DNA from: CADEDV01 sp964596345
Lineage (GTDB): Bacteria > Bacteroidota > Bacteroidia > Chitinophagales > Chitinophagaceae
Length of the DNA: 64,000 bases
Direction: 5' to 3'
Assembly: GCA_964596345.1 (NCBI GenBank)
Contig: CAZQSZ010000002.1
Span: forward strand, 558,001 to 622,000
Shown here: piece by piece, positions 35,587-43,920 of the stretch
Layout: every line of letters begins with the position of its first letter
Position numbering within the stretch: position 1 is the first letter of the stretch
Position numbers and translations under genes: made by a program
The notes under the pieces: generated by a model
The model's input: the letters and a program-made list of their open reading frames with translations, nothing else
Database searches by the model: none
What the model was told of the DNA's origin: nothing

Positions 35587-35623
35587 GTGGGTTACTTATT
35601 TGTTGTTTTGGAATAAAAAGGAA

Positions 35624-36253
35624 ATGCGTTATTTCCCCTTTATAATATTTCTGCTATTATGTTCCCGCTCAGGTAAGCAATATGATAAGGTTACCCAGGC
35701 AGGCAGAACAAAGCATACCATTGCAGTCTTACCATTTGCAGGTACAGATAAGAACATGATCCGGGGAATCCAATCCGGCCTTGAAAAGAGATTGCATGCT
35801 ACAGTAGTACTATTAGAAGAAAAGCCCGTTCCGGGGTCTGCATTTTACAAGCCCCGCCAGCGCTATGTGGCCGACAGCCTGTTGGTTTTCCTGATGCAGC
35901 AAAATGCAGACCTTCCGGGAAAAATATTGGGCATTACGCAAAAAGATATTTCCACAACTAAAAAACCACATATCAATTGGGGAATAATGGGACTGGGATA
36001 TTGTCCGGGAGAGGCTTGCGTAATATCATCTTTCCGGCCTCAAAAGAAGATAAAGAACCGGGAGCATTTTATAAACAGAATGGTCGTACTCGCCATGCAT
36101 GAGCTGGGCCATACTTATTCTTTGCCTCACTGTCCGAACGATCCCTGCATTATGAGAGATGCAGAAGGAAAAATGAATCTTGACAATGGATCAGCTTATT
36201 GCAGCAAGTGCAGTGAGTTATTAAAGCGGGCAGGTATTTTGAAAGCAGGATAA
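35624..36253 (+). CDS. archaemetzincin-like zinc metalloprotease (M54) with altered motif
   Basis: The frame is open from a TTG at 35585 inside the hpf terminator; ATG 35624 gives a signal-like N-terminus (MRYFPFIIFLLLCSRSG) and is chosen (209 aa). The zinc site is H159, H163 and H169 in HELGHTYSLPHC, followed by CPNDPCIM and CSKC. This is the archaemetzincin pattern HExxHxxGxxxCx4CxM...CxxC with its second, structural zinc site, but the glycine after the second His is Ser (codon TCT) and the last spacer is 15 instead of 17. Most archaemetzincins have no signal peptide, so export (possibly as a lipoprotein at C13) would be unusual. Substrate unknown. Confidence 0.8.
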   Translation: MRYFPFIIFLLLCSRSGKQYDKVTQAGRTKHTIAVLPFAGTDKNMIRGIQSGLEKRLHATVVLLEEKPVPGSAFYKPRQRYVADSLLVFLMQQNADLPGKILGITQKDISTTKKPHINWGIMGLGYCPGEACVISSFRPQKKIKNREHFINRMVVLAMHELGHTYSLPHCPNDPCIMRDAEGKMNLDNGSAYCSKCSELLKRAGILKAG

Positions 36254-36314
36254 GGATTTCCTGCACTTATTCACAACCAGTTGAAAACAAACAAAAAAAT
36301 CCCGTAGCAAAATT

Positions 36315-36343
36315 TTTGCAATATCTAAATTCCCTTACCTTTG
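36315..36343 (+). promoter_or_regulatory. promoter of the tRNA-tuf cluster
   Basis: TTTG at 36315-36318 and TACCTTTG at 36336-36343 with a 17-base spacer. The -7 element is identical to those of rplK and rpoB. The first tRNA begins 76 bases downstream. Confidence 0.55.
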
Positions 36344-36418
36344 CCTTCCCAAAATTTGGGGGTAGTTCTTTATTGTTTATTCCGCCTATGTAATCCAGCC
36401 GGGCGGATGTTTGAAAAT

Positions 36419-36491
36419 GCCACCTTAGCTCAGCTGGTAGAGCAACTGATTTGTAATCAGTAGGTCGCCAGTTCGATTCTGGCAGGTGGCT
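36419..36491 (+). tRNA. tRNA-Thr (anticodon TGT)
   Basis: 73 nt cloverleaf: acceptor GCCACCT pairs with AGGTGGC, D-arm AGCTCAGCTGGTAGAGC, anticodon arm ACTGATTTGTAATCAGT with TGT, T-arm with GTTCGATTC. CCA is not encoded. First of four tandem tRNAs before tuf. Confidence 0.97.
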
Positions 36492-36496
36492 CAGTT

Positions 36497-36530
36497 GACA
36501 ATTGGCGATTGCCGATTGGCAATGGGCAAG
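36497..36530 (+). repeat. 7-base repeats between tRNA-Thr and tRNA-Tyr
   Basis: Units GACAATT, GGCGATT, GCCGATT, GGCAATG follow each other in strict 7-base register from 36497 and the rhythm continues into the tRNA-Tyr acceptor (GGCAAGT, AGCCAAG). Confidence 0.55.
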
Positions 36531-36606
36531 TAGCCAAGTGGCCAACGGCAACAGACTGTAAATCTGTCCTCTTCGGAGTTCGGTGGTTCGAATCCATCCT
36601 TGCCCA
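36524..36606 (+). tRNA. tRNA-Tyr (anticodon GTA)
   Basis: 83 nt with a long variable arm, as expected for tRNA-Tyr. Acceptor GGGCAAG pairs with CTTGCCC; anticodon GTA within CAGACTGTAAATCTG; T-arm with GGTTCGAATCC. CCA not encoded. Confidence 0.97.
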
Positions 36607-36638
36607 CCTTAGTTCTTTATTTAACTGAAAAGTTACCA

Positions 36639-36711
36639 GCGGGAGTAGCTCATTTGGTAGAGCGATAGCCTTCCAAGCTATAGGTGGCGAGTTCGAGCCT
36701 CGTCTCCCGCT
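36639..36711 (+). tRNA. tRNA-Gly (anticodon TCC)
   Basis: 73 nt. Acceptor GCGGGAG pairs with CTCCCGC; anticodon arm ATAGCCTTCCAAGCTAT with TCC; T-arm GCGAGTTCGAGCCTCGT. Confidence 0.97.
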
Positions 36712-36743
36712 CTTAGATTACTGCCTGCGACGGCAGTGGAAAA

Positions 36744-36815
36744 GCCGTTGTAGCTCAGTGGCAGAGCACTTCCTTGGTAAGGAAGAGGTCAAGGGTTCAA
36801 TTCCCTTTAACGGCT
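36744..36815 (+). tRNA. tRNA-Thr (anticodon GGT)
   Basis: 72 nt. Acceptor GCCGTTG pairs with TAACGGC (one G-T); anticodon arm CTTCCTTGGTAAGGAAG with GGT; T-arm AGGGTTCAATTCCCT. Last tRNA before tuf, 149 bases upstream of it. Confidence 0.97.
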
Positions 36816-36964
36816 CAATACTGGTTGCTGGTTAAACTGGCGGCTGGTGAATAATGGACAGGAAGATGACGGGTGCGACGCAAGAAAAGCGGATAGCAGT
36901 AGTGCTGTTGGCTTCATTATAGGAAACATAAATTAGTAAAACACAACTTTAAAAACACATAACA

Positions 36965-38152
36965 ATGTCAAAAGAGACCTTTAAGAGGGACAAACCCCAC
37001 GTAAACATTGGTACGATTGGTCACGTTGACCATGGTAAGACCACATTGACTGCCGCAATTACAGAAGTTCTTTCTAAAAGAGGCCTGGCGACAGCAAAAA
37101 AATATGATGATATTGATGGAGCTCCTGAAGAAAAAGAAAGGGGTATCACCATTAATACAGCTCACGTTGAGTACCAGACTGACACCCGTCACTATGCTCA
37201 CGTTGACTGTCCCGGTCACGCTGACTATGTGAAAAACATGATCACTGGTGCGGCACAAATGGACGGAGCTATCCTGGTGGTGGCTGCTACAGATGGCCCT
37301 ATGCCACAAACTAAAGAACACATTCTTTTGGCCCGCCAGGTGGGTGTACCTACCATGGTGGTATTTATGAATAAAGTTGACCTGGTTGAGGATCCTGAAT
37401 TATTGGAACTGGTGGAAATGGAAATCCGTGAAGAGCTGACTAAACGTGGCTTTGACGGTGATAACACTCCAATTATCAAAGGTTCTGCAACCGGCGCATT
37501 AGCTGGTGAAGAAAAATGGATTGGTGCTATCACTGAATTAATGGATGCAGTTGATAAATATATCCCATTACCTCCCCGCCCGGTTGATCTTCCATTCCTG
37601 ATGTCTGTAGAGGATGTATTCTCTATCACAGGTCGTGGTACAGTTGCTACTGGTCGTATCGAGAGAGGCCGTATTAAAGTAGGTGAGGCTGTTGAGATCG
37701 TTGGTTTGCAGGAATCTCCCCTTAACTCTACCTGTACAGGTGTGGAAATGTTCCGCAAATTGCTGGATGAAGGTGAAGCTGGTGATAATGCAGGTCTATT
37801 GCTCCGCGGTATTGAGAAAACCCAGATCCGTCGTGGTATGGTTATCTGTAAACCAGGTTCTATCACCCCGCATACCGAATTCAAAGGTGAAGTTTACGTA
37901 TTAAGTAAGGATGAAGGTGGACGTCATACTCCATTCTTCCAGAAATACCGCCCTCAGTTCTATTTCCGTACTACAGACGTAACTGGTGAAGTGGAACTGG
38001 CTCCGGGTACTGAAATGGTTATGCCTGGTGATAACACTTCAATCACTGTGAAACTGATCCAGCCGATCGCAATGGAAAAAGGGTTGAAATTTGCGATTCG
38101 TGAAGGTGGTCGCACAGTAGGTGCAGGCCAGGTAACTGAGATCCTGAAGTAA
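36965..38152 (+). CDS. tuf: elongation factor Tu
   Basis: 395 aa GTPase that brings aminoacyl-tRNA to the ribosome. G1 GHVDHGKTT, G3 DCPGHADY and G4 NKVD are intact; the effector stretch GITINTAHVEY and the two C-terminal barrels (GTVATGRIERG; KYRPQFYFRTTDVTG) are standard. Located after four tRNAs and before tRNA-Trp, a classical order that suggests one processed transcript. The start has no Shine-Dalgarno site (AACACATAACA precedes the ATG), in line with Bacteroidota. Confidence 0.99.
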   Translation: MSKETFKRDKPHVNIGTIGHVDHGKTTLTAAITEVLSKRGLATAKKYDDIDGAPEEKERGITINTAHVEYQTDTRHYAHVDCPGHADYVKNMITGAAQMDGAILVVAATDGPMPQTKEHILLARQVGVPTMVVFMNKVDLVEDPELLELVEMEIREELTKRGFDGDNTPIIKGSATGALAGEEKWIGAITELMDAVDKYIPLPPRPVDLPFLMSVEDVFSITGRGTVATGRIERGRIKVGEAVEIVGLQESPLNSTCTGVEMFRKLLDEGEAGDNAGLLLRGIEKTQIRRGMVICKPGSITPHTEFKGEVYVLSKDEGGRHTPFFQKYRPQFYFRTTDVTGEVELAPGTEMVMPGDNTSITVKLIQPIAMEKGLKFAIREGGRTVGAGQVTEILK

Positions 38153-38156
38153 GACA

Positions 38157-38198
38157 AGCTACGAGCTACGGGCTTTTAGCTACGAGCCGTTAGGCTTT
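38157..38198 (+). repeat. six AGCTACG-type 7-base repeats after tuf
   Basis: From 38157, AGCTACG AGCTACG then GGCTTTT, AGCTACG, AGCCGTT, AGGCTTT follow in strict 7-base register, starting 4 bases after the tuf stop. AGCTTTT-AGCTTTC occurs again just before tRNA-Trp. Confidence 0.7.
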
Positions 38199-38272
38199 AC
38201 AGATAAAGATTTATATCTTTACAACATATGCTAAAAGCTGTTTCGGTAACACGGAATAGCTTTTAGCTTTCT

Positions 38273-38343
38273 ACGGGCATGGTGCAACGGTAGCATACGG
38301 GTCTCCAAAACCTTTGATCTGGGTTCGAATCCTAGTGCCCGTG
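38273..38343 (+). tRNA. tRNA-Trp (anticodon CCA)
   Basis: 71 nt. Acceptor ACGGGCA pairs with TGCCCGT; discriminator G; anticodon CCA in the loop CTCCAAA; T-arm GGGTTCGAATCCTA. Lies between tuf and secE as in many bacteria. Confidence 0.95.
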
Positions 38344-38351
38344 CTGATTAA

Positions 38352-38385
38352 ATGCCAGGTTGAATGAAACAGATTAGCCTGGCAT
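38352..38385 (+). other. hairpin between tRNA-Trp and secE
   Basis: ATGCCAGG (38352-38359) and CCTGGCAT (38378-38385) form an 8-bp perfect stem with an 18-base loop and no T run. Probably an RNA processing or stability hairpin rather than a terminator. Confidence 0.4.
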
Positions 38386-38404
38386 CACTTGAAAATTAAG
38401 CGTT

Positions 38405-38602
38405 ATGATTAAAATCGGTAATTACTTCCGCGATTCATACAAAGAATTGATGGAAAAAGTGAGTTGGCCTACCTGGACACAGCTGCAGCAATCAACTATG
38501 ATTGTACTGGTAGCCACGCTGGTGATCACTGCACTTGTTTCCCTGATGGATTTCGGAGCTGGCGGTGTCCTGAAGCAGATTTATAAAATGTTACCTTATT
38601 AA
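38405..38602 (+). CDS. secE: preprotein translocase subunit SecE
   Basis: 65 aa with a single membrane helix (about 30-55) after the amphipathic KELMEKVSWPTW segment that is the SecE signature. Part of SecYEG in the inner membrane. Ten bases before nusG, co-transcribed. Confidence 0.96.
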   Translation: MIKIGNYFRDSYKELMEKVSWPTWTQLQQSTMIVLVATLVITALVSLMDFGAGGVLKQIYKMLPY

Positions 38603-38612
38603 TTTAAGAAAG

Positions 38613-39194
38613 ATGGAAGAAGCAGTAAAAACACAGGACGCACCACAGCAGGAAACGAAGTGGTTTGTGCTTCGTGTGATTAGCGGTAAAGAACGTAAGG
38701 TAAAAGAATACCTGGACAAAGAAATATCCCGGGGCGGCTGGAGTGAGATCGTTAAACAGGTATTCCTTCCTGTTGAGAAAGTATATAAGGTGGCAAATGG
38801 TAAGAAAGTGGTCCGGGAGAGAAACTATTATCCCGGCTATGTTATGATAGAAATTACTGATGGCAAGCTCAGTGATGATCTCCGTGACATCATTAAAAAT
38901 ACCACCAACGTTATTCATTTCCTGGGTAAAGAAAATCCAATCGCCCTTCGTAAAGCAGAAGTGAATAAGATGCTGGGTAAGATGGATGAAATGGCAGAAG
39001 CGGGTGGTGTAAGCATGAGTGAGCCATTCATTGTGGGTGAAACTATCAAGATCATTGAAGGTCCTTTCAATGACTTTAATGGTGTTATTGAAGAAGTGAA
39101 TGATGAGAAAAAGAAACTCAAAGTTACTGTGAAGATATTCGGACGTTCAACTCCTGTTGAACTGAACTATATGCAGGTGGAAAAGATCAGCTGA
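38613..39194 (+). CDS. nusG: transcription elongation/antitermination factor NusG
   Basis: 193 aa. NGN domain starts TKWFVLRVISGKERKVKEYL, with the YYPGYVMIEI segment; the KOW domain is at the C-terminus (GETIKIIEGPFNDFNGVIEEV). Binds the RNA polymerase clamp and couples transcription to Rho or the ribosome. Followed by a terminator, so in this genome nusG ends a unit instead of running into rplK. Confidence 0.98.
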   Translation: MEEAVKTQDAPQQETKWFVLRVISGKERKVKEYLDKEISRGGWSEIVKQVFLPVEKVYKVANGKKVVRERNYYPGYVMIEITDGKLSDDLRDIIKNTTNVIHFLGKENPIALRKAEVNKMLGKMDEMAEAGGVSMSEPFIVGETIKIIEGPFNDFNGVIEEVNDEKKKLKVTVKIFGRSTPVELNYMQVEKIS

Positions 39195-39217
39195 TCACCT
39201 GCTTCGGAAAAAAATTG

Positions 39218-39245
39218 GTCCCGCTCTTTAGCGGGACTTTTTTTT
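39218..39245 (+). terminator. terminator after nusG
   Basis: GTCCCGCT (39218-39225) and AGCGGGAC (39230-39237) form an 8-bp stem with a 4-base loop, followed by a run of T to 39245. Confidence 0.9.
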
Positions 39246-39393
39246 GCCTGTTCTGTTAAGGCTTTCTTAAACCATCTGTTTTAGACAGCAACCAGCAATT
39301 TGTTTTGATGAGCGGTAACATTATCGCCTGCTCATACGTATACCTTCGTAGTGCAACTGTTGACCGATTAAGCCTAAACCAACAACCCGTAAC

Positions 39394-41898
39394 ATGAAGA
39401 GAAAACATGTCCTGCAATGTTGTGCAGTCATGCTGATAAGCTCAGCTGCTATCTCACAGCAGCCAACTCCCAAAATATTACCCGCCAAAAGAACAACCGC
39501 CACTTTTAAAATAGATGGTAACCTGGAGGAAGCAGCCTGGAAAGAAGCAATACCCGCCACGCAGTTTGTAGAATGGCGCCCAAATTTTGGTGCTATCGAA
39601 GATGGGGATACACGTACTGAAATATACCTGCTGTATGATAATACTTCAATTTATATCGCTGGTTATTGCCATGAAAAATCTAAAGACAGCGTATCGAAAG
39701 AACTGGTAGGCAGGGATGTTATTGGCGTAAACGACTATGTTGGAGTCATCTTCGACACCTATAAAGACAAGATCAATGGTTTTGGGTTTTATATTACCCC
39801 GTTAGGAGAACAATTTGATGCGAAATATTCCAATACAGTCGGAGAAGACGGATCGTGGAATGCGGTGTGGGATGGCGAGGCAAAAATTGTATCCGATGGC
39901 TGGACTTTTGAAATGCGTATCCCGCACTCTGCGATACGTTTTGTCAGTAAAGAGAACCAAACCTGGGGTTTGAACATCACCCGGAATAGGAAAAAGGTGG
40001 GCCGCCAGTTTATGTGGAATCCTGTTGATCCTAAAGTGAATGGTTTTTTAAACCAGGCCGGTGAGTGGACGGGCCTTGAGAAAATAGAAGCACCTGTTCG
40101 TTTACAATTCTCTCCTTATTTCTCAACCTATATTAACCATTACCCAAACAATACTGCAGGTGTAAAGGACGTAACATCATCGGTAAATGGAGGTATGGAT
40201 GTAAAGTATGGTATCAGCGATGCTTTCACACTTGATATGACCCTGATACCGGATTTCGGCCAGGTGCAAAGTGATAACCAGGTGCTGAACCTGACACCGT
40301 TTGAAGTTAAGTTTAATGAGAACCGCTCTTTTTTTACAGAAGGTACCGAATTATTCAGCAAAGGCAACCTGTTTTACTCAAGACGGATAGGAGGGCAACC
40401 GCTCAATGCGTATAATATTAACCTTGGACCAGATGAAGAAGTAAAAAAGAATCCTTTGGAGTCGAAACTGATAAACGCCACAAAAGTGTCTGGCCGTACC
40501 AAGAAGGGTTTTGGATTAGGTATTTTCAATGCCATTACAAAACCCATGTACGCCACCGTTGAGAATAGTACAACCAAAGAATCAAGAAAAATAGAAACCG
40601 GCCCCCTGACCAATTACAATATCATTGTGTTTGACCAGACGCTCAAAAATAATTCTTCGGTTTCTTTTATTAATACAAACACCCTTCGTAGTGGTGGTGA
40701 TTACGATGCCAATGTCAGTGCTGCCCTCTTTGATTTTAATAATAAGAAGAATACATATAACTGGAATGGTAAATTCTCGGTGAGCCAGTTGCTGTTTAAG
40801 GATAATACGATCAGTGGGTACTCGCAAAACCTGGGATTTGCGAAAACAGGAGGACGATGGAATTTCCAGTTAGCACAGGAATTAGCTGACGAAAAGTATG
40901 ATATCAACGATATGGGTATCCTGTTCAATAATAATTATATTGATCATTATTTCTGGACAGGTTACCGCTGGCTGAAACCGACCAAGTGGTATAACAGGAT
41001 ACAGGTTAATTACAATGCTAATTACAGTGCCCTTTATAAAAAAATACCCGGGCAGTTTGTAGAGGGTAAATTTCAAAGCTTTAATACAAATGTGAACGCA
41101 AATATTCAGTTTAAGAATCTCTGGTGGATGGGGATGTTTGTGGGTTATTCCACAAGGGGCAATGATTTTTATGAACCCCGCAGCCAGGGATATTCATTCA
41201 GGACACCGACAAGACTGCAATTCAATCCATGGGTGGAAACCAATTTTACCAAGAAGTACTATGTAAGTTTTAATTACTTTGTTGGTATCCGGAAACTTGA
41301 TCTTTTCACCAGCCCGAACCATGAAATCAGTATTTTCCATCGCTATCGTTTCAGCGACAGGTTTTCGATTAGCCAGAGTTTGAATTATAACCCGGTTAAA
41401 AATGATGCTGGTTTTTACAATCCTATTGATGAAAACGGAAACCAGATTATTGTTAATGATATTTTGTTCTCCCGCCGCGACAGAAAAACTGTCGACAATG
41501 TTATTTCCTTCAAGTACAGTTTCAATAACAAGTCCGGCATCACATTAAGGGCAAGACATTACTGGAGTAAAGTGCATGTAAAAGAGTTATACGATTTACA
41601 GACTTCCGGAATACTAAAACCAACTTCTCATACCACCCTGCCATTGATCAACCAGAACTATAATATTTTTAATATTGATGCAGTTTATACCCTGCAGTTT
41701 GCGCCGGGCAGTTTCATTAATATTGTCTGGAAGGATCAGTCGTTTATGTTTGACAGGGAGATCGGATACCGTTACTTCAAAAACTTTGGACGCACGGTTG
41801 ATGCGCCACAGAATAACAACCTGTCGTTAAAAGTGATCTACTTCCTCGATTACCTGGATTTCAAGAAATGTAAGAAAAAGAAAGAGAAAGACGTGTAA
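39394..41898 (+). CDS. DUF5916 outer-membrane protein with CBM9-like N-terminal domain
   Basis: 834 aa. Signal peptide (HVLQCCAVMLISSAAISQ). Residues about 35-230 are a carbohydrate-binding family 9-like domain (FKIDGNLEEAAWKEAIPATQF, DVIGVNDYVGVIFDTYKDK, WTFEMRIPHSAIRF). From about 235 on, alternating beta-strands of an outer-membrane barrel follow (DAFTLDMTLIPDFGQVQSDNQ, NENRSFFTEGTELFSKGNLFYSRRIGG), the DUF5916 signature. Function of the family is not known; binding or uptake of a glycan is a reasonable guess. It stands between nusG and rplK, a place where most bacteria have no gene. Confidence 0.88.
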   Translation: MKRKHVLQCCAVMLISSAAISQQPTPKILPAKRTTATFKIDGNLEEAAWKEAIPATQFVEWRPNFGAIEDGDTRTEIYLLYDNTSIYIAGYCHEKSKDSVSKELVGRDVIGVNDYVGVIFDTYKDKINGFGFYITPLGEQFDAKYSNTVGEDGSWNAVWDGEAKIVSDGWTFEMRIPHSAIRFVSKENQTWGLNITRNRKKVGRQFMWNPVDPKVNGFLNQAGEWTGLEKIEAPVRLQFSPYFSTYINHYPNNTAGVKDVTSSVNGGMDVKYGISDAFTLDMTLIPDFGQVQSDNQVLNLTPFEVKFNENRSFFTEGTELFSKGNLFYSRRIGGQPLNAYNINLGPDEEVKKNPLESKLINATKVSGRTKKGFGLGIFNAITKPMYATVENSTTKESRKIETGPLTNYNIIVFDQTLKNNSSVSFINTNTLRSGGDYDANVSAALFDFNNKKNTYNWNGKFSVSQLLFKDNTISGYSQNLGFAKTGGRWNFQLAQELADEKYDINDMGILFNNNYIDHYFWTGYRWLKPTKWYNRIQVNYNANYSALYKKIPGQFVEGKFQSFNTNVNANIQFKNLWWMGMFVGYSTRGNDFYEPRSQGYSFRTPTRLQFNPWVETNFTKKYYVSFNYFVGIRKLDLFTSPNHEISIFHRYRFSDRFSISQSLNYNPVKNDAGFYNPIDENGNQIIVNDILFSRRDRKTVDNVISFKYSFNNKSGITLRARHYWSKVHVKELYDLQTSGILKPTSHTTLPLINQNYNIFNIDAVYTLQFAPGSFINIVWKDQSFMFDREIGYRYFKNFGRTVDAPQNNNLSLKVIYFLDYLDFKKCKKKKEKDV

Positions 41899-41951
41899 TA
41901 GAGGATCCGGTCAAAAGTGACCGAAGGCAGGAAAAAAAAGTCCTGAAACCC

Positions 41952-41982
41952 TTTGCCCATCGGGTATTTGCCCTTACCTTTG
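41952..41982 (+). promoter_or_regulatory. promoter of the rplK operon
   Basis: TTTG at 41952-41955, a 19-base spacer and TACCTTTG at 41975-41982 match the Bacteroidota consensus exactly. It is 131 bases before the rplK ATG. Confidence 0.8.
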
Positions 41983-42002
41983 CCGCCCCAATTAGTTCTT
42001 TT

Positions 42003-42063
42003 TGATCCCGGTAACATGGGAAAGGAATCCCGTCACAACGGGATTGGGAGACCAAGTAGATCA
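42003..42063 (+). promoter_or_regulatory. structured leader of rplK, candidate ribosomal-protein binding site
   Basis: The untranslated leader can close on itself: TGATC (42003-42007) pairs with GATCA (42059-42063). Inside are an 8-bp hairpin (AATCCCGT/ACGGGATT, 42026-42045) and, competing with its last bases, TTGG-GAGA-CCAA with a GNRA loop (42044-42055). L1 is known to repress the L11-L1 operon through its leader in other bacteria; this is a candidate equivalent, not a recognised family. Confidence 0.45.
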
Positions 42064-42112
42064 GTTTTAAACCACTGAAAGAAAGGTCGTTAACACCAAA
42101 AAAGTTTTAAAA

Positions 42113-42556
42113 ATGGCAAAAGAAATCAGCGGCTTTGTAAAGCTGCAGTGCAAGGGTGGCCAGGCCAACCCCGCACCTCCGATCGGTCCAGCGCTGGGTT
42201 CCAAGGGTATCAATATCATGGAATTTTGTAAGCAGTTCAACGCCAGGACGCAGGACAAACCAGGGAAAGTTCTTCCCGTATTAATCACCGTTTATACTGA
42301 CAAGAGTTTTGATTTTATCATCAAAACACCTCCCGCAGCCGTTCAGCTGATGGAAGCCGCTAAGATTCAGAAGGGTTCCAAAGAGAGCAACCGAGCTAAA
42401 GTTGGTAAAGTAAACTGGGAACAGGTAAAAGCTATCGCCGAAGACAAAATGCCTGACCTTAACTGCTTTACCATCGAAAGCGCCATGAAAATGGTAGCCG
42501 GTACTGCTCGTAGCATGGGCTTGAATGTAGAAGGTAAAGCTCCGTGGGAAAATTAA
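42113..42556 (+). CDS. rplK: 50S ribosomal protein uL11
   Basis: 147 aa, the normal length. VKLQCKGGQANPAPPIGPALGSKGINI is the conserved N-terminal domain opening (seen in parts), and the C-terminal domain contains the 23S rRNA binding helix near KMPDLN and AGTARSMGL. Forms the stalk base with L10/L12. First gene of rplK-A-J-L, 25 bases before rplA. Confidence 0.98.
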   Translation: MAKEISGFVKLQCKGGQANPAPPIGPALGSKGINIMEFCKQFNARTQDKPGKVLPVLITVYTDKSFDFIIKTPPAAVQLMEAAKIQKGSKESNRAKVGKVNWEQVKAIAEDKMPDLNCFTIESAMKMVAGTARSMGLNVEGKAPWEN

Positions 42557-42581
42557 TTCTTGAATCCAAAAACGAATTACA

Positions 42582-43277
42582 ATGGCATTCATTAGTAAAA
42601 AAAGAAAGGTTGCTGATACAAAAGTTGACGCAAACAAAGCCTATTCATTAAAAGATGCATCTGCACTGGTGAAACAAATCACCACCTGCAAATTTGATGC
42701 TTCTGTTGACCTGCATATCCGTTTGGGCGTTGATCCCAAAAAAGCTGACCAGGCTATCCGTGGCACCGTAACACTTCCGCACGGAACTGGTAAAACAAAA
42801 AAAGTATTGGTGCTTTGCACACCTGATAAAGAAGCTGAAGCAAAAGCTGCCGGTGCTGACTTTGTTGGACTTGATGAGTTTGTTACAAAGATCGAAGGCG
42901 GATGGGTAGATGTTGATGTGATCATCGCTACTCCTTCTGTAATGCCTAAGATCGGTAAACTGGGTAAAGTGTTAGGTCCCCGTAACCTGATGCCAAACCC
43001 TAAGACGGGTACCGTTACCAACGATGTGGCCAATGCTATCAATGATGTAAAAGGTGGTAAGATCGCTTTCAAGGTGGATAAAGTAGGTATCATCCATGCT
43101 TCTATCGGCCGTGTAAGTTTTGCCCCTGAGAAAATCGTGGAGAACAGCCAGGAGCTGATCAATGCGATCATCAAAGCAAAACCATCATCTGCAAAAGGTA
43201 CTTACGTCAGGGGAATCAGCATGGCCAGCTCAATGAGCCCTGGTATCGCTATTGACGCAAAAGCATTTGTTCACTAA
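42582..43277 (+). CDS. rplA: 50S ribosomal protein uL1
   Basis: 231 aa, normal length. VDLHIRLGVDPKKADQAIRG and GPRNLMPNPKTGTVT are L1 signatures. Forms the mobile L1 stalk at the E site and in many bacteria represses its own operon by binding the rplK leader. 27 bases before rplJ. Confidence 0.98.
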   Translation: MAFISKKRKVADTKVDANKAYSLKDASALVKQITTCKFDASVDLHIRLGVDPKKADQAIRGTVTLPHGTGKTKKVLVLCTPDKEAEAKAAGADFVGLDEFVTKIEGGWVDVDVIIATPSVMPKIGKLGKVLGPRNLMPNPKTGTVTNDVANAINDVKGGKIAFKVDKVGIIHASIGRVSFAPEKIVENSQELINAIIKAKPSSAKGTYVRGISMASSMSPGIAIDAKAFVH

Positions 43278-43304
43278 TCATAAAAGTGATTTAAACTCTT
43301 TATC

Positions 43305-43817
43305 ATGACAAAAGATCAAAAAAACGAAGTGATTGAACTGCTGAAAGGCAAGTTCTCACAATACAACAACTTCTATGTTGCCGATACAGAATCACTGTCT
43401 GTTGAGCAGGTGGGCAAATTGCGCCGTGCATGCTTTGATAAGAAAGTGGAAATGAAGGTGGCAAAGAATACCCTTATCAAAAAAGCTCTCGAATCATTAG
43501 ATGGTGAAAAATATGCAGGAGTTTATGACTCACTGCATAAAGTAACGGCCCTGATGTTTTCAGAGAACCCCAAAGAACCCGCACTGATCATCAGTTCTTT
43601 CCGGAAAGCCAGCAATGGTGAAAAACCTGAACTGAAAGCAGCATTCATCAATGGTGATGTATATATGGGCGATAACCAGCTGAAGGCGCTGACCCAGATC
43701 AAAACCAAGAATGAACTTATCGGTGAAGTTATCGGCTTGTTGCAATCTCCTGCTAAACGTGTACTGGCTGCATTATTGCACCACCACGAGCAGAAAGCTG
43801 CAGCTTCAACAGAGTAA
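43305..43817 (+). CDS. rplJ: 50S ribosomal protein uL10
   Basis: 170 aa. N-terminal rRNA-binding domain (NNFYVADTESLSVEQVGKLRR, VAKNTLIKKALE) and a C-terminal helix that holds L7/L12 dimers. Only 27 bases separate it from rplA, too short for the large L10 leader of proteobacteria, so control must differ. Confidence 0.97.
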   Translation: MTKDQKNEVIELLKGKFSQYNNFYVADTESLSVEQVGKLRRACFDKKVEMKVAKNTLIKKALESLDGEKYAGVYDSLHKVTALMFSENPKEPALIISSFRKASNGEKPELKAAFINGDVYMGDNQLKALTQIKTKNELIGEVIGLLQSPAKRVLAALLHHHEQKAAASTE

Positions 43818-43920
43818 TCAGCCATGGGCGAAAGCTCATAGCTATTCTATAAAACAATTTTTTTAAAACCGCCGTCGGATCCCTCTTAACGGAAATGAAG
43901 ACGGTAAAAATTCAAACAAA

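Noticed and set aside
36267..36551. 94-codon minus-strand frame crossing tRNA-Thr
   Set aside because: It reads through a tRNA gene; its central segment is the well-known translation artefact of antisense tRNA.
37225..37884. 219-codon minus-strand frame inside tuf
   Set aside because: Shadow of a highly biased, conserved gene; no recognisable domain.
42018..42066. Short plus-strand leader peptide in the rplK leader
   Set aside because: Only about 19 codons, no initiation context, and it overlaps the hairpins that explain the sequence better.
42641..43174. 177-codon minus-strand frame inside rplA
   Set aside because: Antisense to uL1, low-complexity Ser/Thr composition.
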